NCBI GenBank assembly: GCA_963578625.1
Contig: CAUZEO010000144.1
Location: 1-12,426, forward strand
Origin: CAUZEO01 sp963578625
GTDB lineage: Bacteria > Verrucomicrobiota > Kiritimatiellia > SLOV01
Length of the DNA: 12,426 nt
Direction: 5' to 3'
Shown: one piece after another, positions 7,539 through 12,426 of the stretch
Layout of the letters: every line of letters starts with the position of its first letter
Numbering within the stretch: the stretch's first letter is position 1
Program-made: the position numbers and the translations under genes
Notes under the pieces: model-generated
Database searches by the model: none
Told to the model about the DNA's origin: nothing
The model's input: the letters and a program-made list of their open reading frames with translations, nothing else

Positions 7539-7553
7539 GGCGTAAACTCCTTG
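7539..7553 (+). promoter_or_regulatory. Upstream motif of pseudopilin B, counterpart of 3807-3821
   Basis: GGCGTAAACTCCTTG differs at one base from the core upstream of pseudopilin A and sits at the same distance (34 nt) from the ATG at 7587. The single change breaks the perfect inverted repeat seen in copy A. The stretch 7430-7586 has no gene and otherwise shows nothing I can name. Confidence 0.45.
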
Positions 7554-7586
7554 AATTCAGACCCTTTATGACATAAGCTAACGGGT

Positions 7587-8426
7587 ATGGTTCGGTGGAC
7601 GACATTTCAGGGAAGGATGACCCGCCCGCGCCGAACTCGAACAGGCCGGGGGGAGTGGGGATTCACCCTGATCGAGCTTCTCGTCGTGGTGGCCATCATT
7701 GCGGTTCTGGCCGCGCTTCTGCTGCCCGCAATACGTCGGGCAAGAGAGATGGCCCGAAGGGTTGTTTGCGCCAGCAACATGCACCAGCTGCTCACCACAG
7801 CCAATGTTTACGCGAATGACTATGATGGTTATTTGCCCTACTGGGATTCTCACAAAACCCCCGTGTTTCCGGACACGGCGGCCGGGGATCAGATCCGCCA
7901 TTTCGGCGTGCTCGTCGGTCTTGGAAAGCTATGGCCTGAGTATATCAATGACGGGCACGTCTATTACTGCACCACTCCGACAGCCAACGGCTACAGCACG
8001 GCGGGGGGGTGGCCCTATGACCCGCATAATTGGCCAACGTTCCGGTTTGAAAACATGCTGCAGCCCGACAACGCAGACTTGAACGTAGTCAGCAGTTACC
8101 GGTATCGCGGAGCATTCGAAAGACGCGATCCGAATGCACCGTATAATCACTATAATCCGGCTTCGAACTGGGTAGCGATCCGTTATCGAGAGCAATACCC
8201 GGACCGGATCATCCTGTCCGACATGGGCTGGGCATTGATCCAATTACGCGGCGTGATCATCAATCACCCGGACGATAACGGATCGCCACACTACTTTAAT
8301 AACGGCTGGGCTGACGGCCATGTCGAGCCCTATCTCGTGAAGAACAAGAACCGGTTCCCGCTCGGTAATGACGGATGGGGGGATTCCGCAAAAGGGATGA
8401 ATTTGATGCAAGAGGGTAATTGGTAA
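7587..8426 (+). CDS. Pseudopilin B (prepilin-type N-terminal cleavage/methylation protein)
   Basis: 279 residues, a close paralogue of the protein at 3855. The leader is very basic (MTRPRRTRTGRGEWG) and ends in Gly25. F26-TLIELLVVVAIIAVLAALL follows, with Glu30 at mature +5, so type IV prepilin processing is expected. Shared blocks include RVVCASNMHQLL, YLPYWDSHKTP, FPDTAAG-QIRHFG, SSYRYRGA, IRYREQYP, ILSDMGWA and 'FNNGWADGHVEPYLVKNK'. Compared with copy A it has an insertion near 'FERRDPNAPYNHYNPASNW'. Start: the ATG at 7587 lies 34 nt after the shared upstream motif, as in copy A. An internal ATG at 7617 has GGAAGG touching it without spacer and is a second candidate that would leave a 14-residue leader. 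The stop is 18 nt before the 8445 gene, so the two are probably one transcription unit. Confidence 0.92.
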   Translation: MVRWTTFQGRMTRPRRTRTGRGEWGFTLIELLVVVAIIAVLAALLLPAIRRAREMARRVVCASNMHQLLTTANVYANDYDGYLPYWDSHKTPVFPDTAAGDQIRHFGVLVGLGKLWPEYINDGHVYYCTTPTANGYSTAGGWPYDPHNWPTFRFENMLQPDNADLNVVSSYRYRGAFERRDPNAPYNHYNPASNWVAIRYREQYPDRIILSDMGWALIQLRGVIINHPDDNGSPHYFNNGWADGHVEPYLVKNKNRFPLGNDGWGDSAKGMNLMQEGNW

Positions 8427-8444
8427 ACCGTGAGGTGAAAAGAC

Positions 8445-11063
8445 ATGTATAGAAACGACAACTCTCCCATTTTTCAATTTTCGATTTTCATTCTCCTGGC
8501 ACTGGCCATTCCGTCGTGGAGCGGGGTCGGCCCAGGCACGACGATCGAAACCATGGACGGCACCATCGGGAGCTGGGACAAGATCGACTGGGTCGATGGA
8601 AGTTTCACCCAGAATACGACCACAAATCACATGGTCGGGATACCGGACAGCATTCGGTTCCTACCCGGGCAGTTGAATGTGTACGAAGTCTATATCGGTG
8701 GCGTCTTTCATCTCCAGATGGACAATGTTCCCTCCGATCGTTATCTCCGCCTGGATGCAAGCACCTACCAACATGTCTTCCAAAGCAATCTGGAGCACTG
8801 GGGCATGGCGGTTGTCCTGTACTTCGATCAGGACAACTGGGTCTCATTCACCCGAATTCGTGAATTCGGCGGCGGGTACATGAGTCACAGGAAAGTTGCC
8901 GGCGGCGCGGTTGCCAGAGACCACGGGGCGGTCGGCTACGATGCCGACAAGCAGTGGCGCATGCACGGAATTGATTTGACCGCCAGCACCGTCAATTTTT
9001 ATGCCTCCCCGCTTGCGGGTCCAGAAACATTCAGTTCCAACAACTGGGACCAGCTGATGTCGGAGGATCTCAGCGCGATGAGTTTTGCGCGGCCCTCCAC
9101 GTTCAATGGCAATGTCACGTTGGTCGTGGGCAAGGGATACCCGGGCGGCCCCGACCCGTGGGATGCGCCCTGGGATTTTGTGAACCCCAAGAGTGTCGGC
9201 ATTGACGCAACCCGGGTAATTTTGGGGGAAAGCGTGGTCGAGGAGGGAAGCATCCAAATCACAGATCTCGCGGTTACAGGAAGCGCCGCTTTCATCTCGT
9301 TCGACACCCTTTCAGACTCAACCTACCACCTGGAAATGACGATGGACCCGGTATCCTTGCCATGGACAGATACCGGGGCATCTGTCGCCGGGGACGGGGG
9401 CCCCGAGGTCCTGACGGATGCGACCGGTGCATCTGCGGCAAAGAGTTACCGGGTCGCATCCGGCGCGGCGGACATGGGGGTCCATTTTATTCCGTTATGG
9501 GAAATTGACCCCTATGAAAACTTCACCAGGAACAGGGGCCCGGCACCGGGGACACCCCCGTTGCAGAATATCCAGGTACAACTTGCACAGGGTGAATTTC
9601 GGGATGCGATCTTCATGGTTGGTCCTCCGGAACTGGGGCAATCCACGGTCAACCTTCAGGTGGAAACCTTTGGTGGTCTCCCGGAGGGAATGATCCTGCT
9701 TCAGGAGACCCTCTATGTTCGGAACCTCACCCTGAACCAGCCCGACACCTTTACAGGAGATGCGGTCTACCCCCTGACCGGGCCGCTGGTGGTTCCGGCG
9801 GGTGAGAGCCGCCAGGTGCGCCTGCGCTTTGACGCCCGGTACAGTGGTGTCCAGCCCGGCCTCTATCCCTTTCACGTGATCATTTCCAGCGCCAGTGACG
9901 ATGACCCGGTGACAATCCCGGGCACGGTGGAAGTCTGGGACTTCAACCTGCCTGGAATCCATGAATTGCCCAGCCACAACTGGGTCCAAATCAAGGCCAC
10001 CAGCTGGTCCGGGCAGGTCCTTAAAAACGGAATTCAGGAGATGAAGAAGTACGGGCCTAACCACATCTACCTCTCCCACACGGAACTGCCCCGGGCAACC
10101 ATCGTGGATGCGAACGGAAACATCCTCTCGATGAACTACACCTCCTTTGACTACCGCGTTTCCTCTCCTCTCAACGCATGGCGGGCAGGAGCCGGAAGTG
10201 AGCCCCTGGACTATGTGTTTTACCTGTACGACCTGACGCTGGGTCAGGCCGGCGGCGGCTCGGTCAGCTACCCGAGTCCACAGTGGAATACCCTGTTCGA
10301 GGACTGGATTTCCCGGATGCGGAACCGGTTGCAAACCAATTATGGGATCGGGAATGATCGCTGGATGATGGTCCTGGGCGACGAGGCGGGTGCACAGACC
10401 CTGATGGACTACACAATCCCGCTGGCCGAAACCATCAAGTCGATCGACCCGACCGTCAGGTTGAACTCCAATAGCAGCGTCATTCTCTCCGACCCGTGGG
10501 CCTCGCGCTATTATGCCGCCTTCGACATCTTCCAACCCAACCTCCAGTACGTGGAACAGAATCCGGCTCTCCTGACATTTGTACAGGCAAGCGGGAAAGA
10601 ACTGTGGGCCTACAAGGCCGCGGGATATTGTGGAAGCGTCGGCTTTGATGTGTACCGGTACTATCGGAGCTACGCCTGGCGCATGGTGAAATACGGGATG
10701 ACGGGTATCGGGCTCTGGACCTATTGCGCGAACCAGGGTGGCGCAGCCCAGTACGACTGGCCCGGCTACAATCCTTCCGGAAATGGGACAAGCCTGGGGC
10801 ACATCCTTGTCTGGCAGCACTGGGCGAACAACGACATCGTGCACTGCCGCCGCTACGAGATGTACCGGGAGACCACGGATGATTACCGGTACATCCTGAA
10901 GCTTCGCGATGTTGCGAAGCAGGCCGGTGTCTCGGCCGAGGCGAATGCCGAGGCCCTGATCGAGCAGGCCATCACCGATATCATCAACAACAACGGGGAT
11001 CATACCCGCTGCGATTTCTGGCGGAAACAAATCGCGGCCGAAATCCTTGCCCTGCAAAATTAA
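8445..11063 (+). CDS. Secreted multidomain protein with GH123-like (DUF4091) module
   Basis: 872 residues; GAGGTG lies 7 nt before the ATG. A signal peptide covers about residues 1-26 (core FSIFILLALAIPSWS). Residues 28-260 are the family's N-terminal beta-rich domain, and 268-340 a small Fn3-like domain ending 'KSYRVASG'. From 'LWEIDPYENF' (W352) a GH123-type architecture begins: a beta-sandwich with 'VPAGESRQVRLRFDARYSG' and 'VEVWDFNLP' (W498), then a TIM-barrel-like part with 'WMMVLGDEAGAQ' (D646-E647), 'ELWAYKAAG', 'GLWTYC' (W758) and the DUF4091-type end 'RRYEMYRETTDDYRYILKLR' (from R802). GH123 enzymes release N-acetylgalactosamine by substrate-assisted catalysis using an adjacent Asp-Glu pair, and D646-E647 is the candidate. 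The activity itself is inferred and DUF4091 relatives may act on other substrates. It follows pseudopilin B by 18 nt, and the next ATG is 1 nt after its stop. Confidence 0.9.
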   Translation: MYRNDNSPIFQFSIFILLALAIPSWSGVGPGTTIETMDGTIGSWDKIDWVDGSFTQNTTTNHMVGIPDSIRFLPGQLNVYEVYIGGVFHLQMDNVPSDRYLRLDASTYQHVFQSNLEHWGMAVVLYFDQDNWVSFTRIREFGGGYMSHRKVAGGAVARDHGAVGYDADKQWRMHGIDLTASTVNFYASPLAGPETFSSNNWDQLMSEDLSAMSFARPSTFNGNVTLVVGKGYPGGPDPWDAPWDFVNPKSVGIDATRVILGESVVEEGSIQITDLAVTGSAAFISFDTLSDSTYHLEMTMDPVSLPWTDTGASVAGDGGPEVLTDATGASAAKSYRVASGAADMGVHFIPLWEIDPYENFTRNRGPAPGTPPLQNIQVQLAQGEFRDAIFMVGPPELGQSTVNLQVETFGGLPEGMILLQETLYVRNLTLNQPDTFTGDAVYPLTGPLVVPAGESRQVRLRFDARYSGVQPGLYPFHVIISSASDDDPVTIPGTVEVWDFNLPGIHELPSHNWVQIKATSWSGQVLKNGIQEMKKYGPNHIYLSHTELPRATIVDANGNILSMNYTSFDYRVSSPLNAWRAGAGSEPLDYVFYLYDLTLGQAGGGSVSYPSPQWNTLFEDWISRMRNRLQTNYGIGNDRWMMVLGDEAGAQTLMDYTIPLAETIKSIDPTVRLNSNSSVILSDPWASRYYAAFDIFQPNLQYVEQNPALLTFVQASGKELWAYKAAGYCGSVGFDVYRYYRSYAWRMVKYGMTGIGLWTYCANQGGAAQYDWPGYNPSGNGTSLGHILVWQHWANNDIVHCRRYEMYRETTDDYRYILKLRDVAKQAGVSAEANAEALIEQAITDIINNNGDHTRCDFWRKQIAAEILALQN

Positions 11064-11064
11064 C

Positions 11065-11165
11065 ATGAAACGTCAACATCTCGATTATCTCGCAGCGGCA
11101 CAAATACCCCCGCTTGCCTCTCGCTCTGTCTGCTGCTATGCGCCCCTGGCGCCGCGAAATCGGCC
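11065..11165 (+). pseudogene. Signal-peptide segment split off by a frameshift at a C5 run
   Basis: An ATG at 11065, one nt after the stop of the 8445 gene, opens MKRQHLDYLAAAQIPP and then runs into an unrelated frame. In the frame of the downstream gene the same stretch encodes ACLSLCLLLCAPGAAKSAVP, a good Sec signal core and cleavage site, but that frame has no ATG, GTG or TTG before 11166. Adding one C to the run CCCCC at 11107-11111 would join the two into a normal signal peptide followed by the body of the gene. This is either a real 1-nt deletion or a sequence/assembly error. Confidence 0.65.
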
Positions 11166-12215
11166 GTGCCCGCGCCGCCCCCGTACGATGTCATCGACTG
11201 GCATGCGGAAATCCTTGCCAATCAACAGGGGCGGGATCAGTTCGATGCGCTGAAATTCATTCCTCACAACACCGGCTGGGTCATCGGGGATGACCCCCCG
11301 GTGTCGGCATTGGCGAATCTCGCCACCTTTTACAACTACGTTCGCCAGGGCGAAATCAGCAACACCAAGCTCTGCTACACCGCCAACGGTCCGGCCGATT
11401 CAATGTCCCATATCGAAGCCACCGCGGACATCCTGAACCCCGACATGATGTACTACGACCTCTATCCGTGGAGCATTTTCGGCGGGATCCAGGATTCGCT
11501 TGCGCAGATGATGCGGATCCGCAACGTGGCCATCGCCCGTGGTTTGCCTTACGGCACCTGGTTGCAGGCTTTTGAAGGGGACGGCATGTCGGCGTCCCGC
11601 AACCGGGTCAATGTCTTTTCCCACCTGACCACAGGATACACCCATCTCTCCTACTGGACGTACGATTTTCGCCCCGACACCGGGGACGCCCTTATCGACG
11701 TGGCCGGTAATCCGACCGCGATGTACATTGCGGCCATGGGTTCTAATGCGGAAGCCGCAAACATCGGCCAGGCTCTGCGCTTCCTCGACAGCACCGACGT
11801 ACGATTTATCGGCACAGGCCTGGGTGGAGAAAACGGCCCGCCGGTCGGCATGTCCAATTGGAGCGTGGGCGCCGGGGGCGACAACCTGATCACGAGCGTA
11901 CAGGTCGACGCGGGCCAGAATCCGCCGGACACCACCTACAAGAACGGCTTGATCGGACTATTCACGGACGATGATGGACAGCGCTACTTCTTCCTGACCA
12001 ACCTGGCGCACGGATCAGGCGCCTCGGCAGCCGTCCAGGCACTGAACTACACCCTGGCCTTCGACAATTCCGTCACCGAGTTGCTGCGCCTGAACCGAAT
12101 CACCGGCCTGCAGGAAATCATGCCGCTGACAGGCAACACGCTCAAGATCAACTTCCCCGACGGAACCGGGGACCTGTTCAAGTACAACACAGGTAATTTC
12201 CCGGGGCTTCCCTGA
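11166..12215 (+). CDS. Glycosidase-like protein, shortened barrel plus C-terminal beta domain
   Basis: 349 residues from the first in-frame start, GTG 11166. That is probably not the original start, because a signal peptide is encoded just upstream in the same frame (see 11065). The visible part resembles the second half of TIM-barrel glycosidases of the beta-galactosidase/GH-A type. 'NTGWVIGDDPP' corresponds to the usual GDEP strand, 'LNPDMMYYDLYPW' to the next strand, 'ARGLPYGTWLQAF' to the following one, and 'FSHLTTGYTHLSYWTYD' to the late barrel strand before an outer helix. From about residue 235 a beta-sandwich follows (GLIGLFTDDDGQRYFFLTNL ... LKINFPDGTGDLFKY), as in the end domains of such enzymes. 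The first barrel half is missing: only about 35 residues separate the signal peptide from the GDDP strand. D43 stands where Glu is expected. It may be an inactive or decaying gene. Confidence 0.72.
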   Translation: MPAPPPYDVIDWHAEILANQQGRDQFDALKFIPHNTGWVIGDDPPVSALANLATFYNYVRQGEISNTKLCYTANGPADSMSHIEATADILNPDMMYYDLYPWSIFGGIQDSLAQMMRIRNVAIARGLPYGTWLQAFEGDGMSASRNRVNVFSHLTTGYTHLSYWTYDFRPDTGDALIDVAGNPTAMYIAAMGSNAEAANIGQALRFLDSTDVRFIGTGLGGENGPPVGMSNWSVGAGGDNLITSVQVDAGQNPPDTTYKNGLIGLFTDDDGQRYFFLTNLAHGSGASAAVQALNYTLAFDNSVTELLRLNRITGLQEIMPLTGNTLKINFPDGTGDLFKYNTGNFPGLP

Positions 12216-12246
12216 GCTCCGCCCCCAACCTTGTTCCCGATTCCTG

Positions 12247-12426
12247 TCAGTCCCAGCTGTAGACTGTATCCAGCGTGGTATGGACTCCTTCCGCCCCCAT
12301 GAACGGAAGGTTACGTGCTCGCACAATGTTGTCCATATCGCGCACGTCATCGCGGGCAACCTCCTTGATGTCCCCCAACTGCAGGGCCTGGAGGATGTGC
12401 ATCGACGTCATCTCCAGCAGTTCCGT
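12247..12426 (-). CDS. C-terminal end of an unrecognised protein (partial)
   Basis: On the minus strand an open frame enters at 12426 and ends at TGA (12249-12247), giving 59 residues: TELLEMTSMHILQAL, then QLGDIKEVARDDVRD, MDNIVRARNLPFMG and AEGVHTTLDTVYSWD. The composition is protein-like and the chain reads as one or two helices followed by a short tail. I do not recognise the family. It converges with the glycosidase-like gene, with 31 nt between the stops and no clear terminator hairpin there. The gene's start lies beyond the window. Confidence 0.6.
   Translation of the reverse strand, partial: TELLEMTSMHILQALQLGDIKEVARDDVRDMDNIVRARNLPFMGAEGVHTTLDTVYSWD

Noticed and set aside
10901..10918. 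Hairpin GCTTCGC-GATGTT-GCGAAGC within the GH123-like gene as a regulatory structure
   Set aside because: It lies deep in conserved coding sequence (LKLRDVAKQ) and is explained by codon choice. It is mentioned because its relic at 6544-6560 shares the palindromic character, which slightly weakens that match as evidence.
9495..11066. A 523-codon open frame on the minus strand opposite the GH123-like gene
   Set aside because: It is fully antisense to a gene with clear domains. Its translation is rich in Val, Arg, Gly, Asp and Pro with no recognisable motif, as expected for a shadow frame in GC-rich DNA.
1..12426. CRISPR arrays, tRNA or rRNA genes, insertion sequences
   Set aside because: No regularly spaced direct repeats, no cloverleaf or rRNA-like stretch and no transposase frame could be seen. 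The repeated segments are paralogous genes.

Overview
The window looks like chromosomal DNA of a GC-rich bacterium of the PVC group (Planctomycetota, Kiritimatiellota, Lentisphaerota or Verrucomicrobiota). The reasons are two pseudopilins of the 'GFTLIELL ... ADGHV' type that is greatly expanded in those phyla, a long FG-GAP/VCBS repeat protein, and secreted glycosidases of the GH123/DUF4091 kind. The assignment to this group is an inference from gene families. I see no rRNA, tRNA, CRISPR array, phage gene or transposase gene.

Layout. (1) 1-693: 3' part of a gene for a helical, toroid-like protein. (2) 716-3565: large FG-GAP repeat protein with twelve calcium-loop motifs and an uncertain start. 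(3) 3566-3854: intergenic stretch with two overlapping hairpins that resemble a REP element, and an inverted repeat just upstream of the next gene. (4) 3855-7429: pseudopilin A, then two secreted paralogues that start their mature region with AVGPG, then a decayed third paralogue. (5) 7587-11063: pseudopilin B followed by the full-length member of the same family, an 872-residue secreted protein with a GH123-like C-terminal module. (6) 11065-12215: a shortened glycosidase-like gene whose signal peptide is split from its body by a frameshift at a run of five C. (7) 12247-12426: end of a convergent minus-strand gene.

The main theme is a repeated cassette. A pseudopilin is followed after exactly 18 nt by a secreted protein of one paralogous family. 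The two pseudopilins share an upstream motif at exactly the same distance from their ATG. The secreted family appears in four states: a short form (4680), a two-domain form (5452), a wreck with stops, frameshifts and two deletions (6615-7429), and an intact multidomain form (8445). A remnant of the glycosidase tail also survives just after the stop of the 5452 gene. I read this as a family that duplicates as a cassette and then loses its glycosidase module. Alternatively, the short forms have a role of their own as pilus-linked or surface carbohydrate-binding proteins.

Functional links (inference): all plus-strand genes from 3855 on encode exported products. The pseudopilins could form part of a type II/IV-like surface structure and the partner proteins could bind or cut glycans, possibly N-acetylhexosamine-containing ones. 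No substrate can be fixed from sequence alone.
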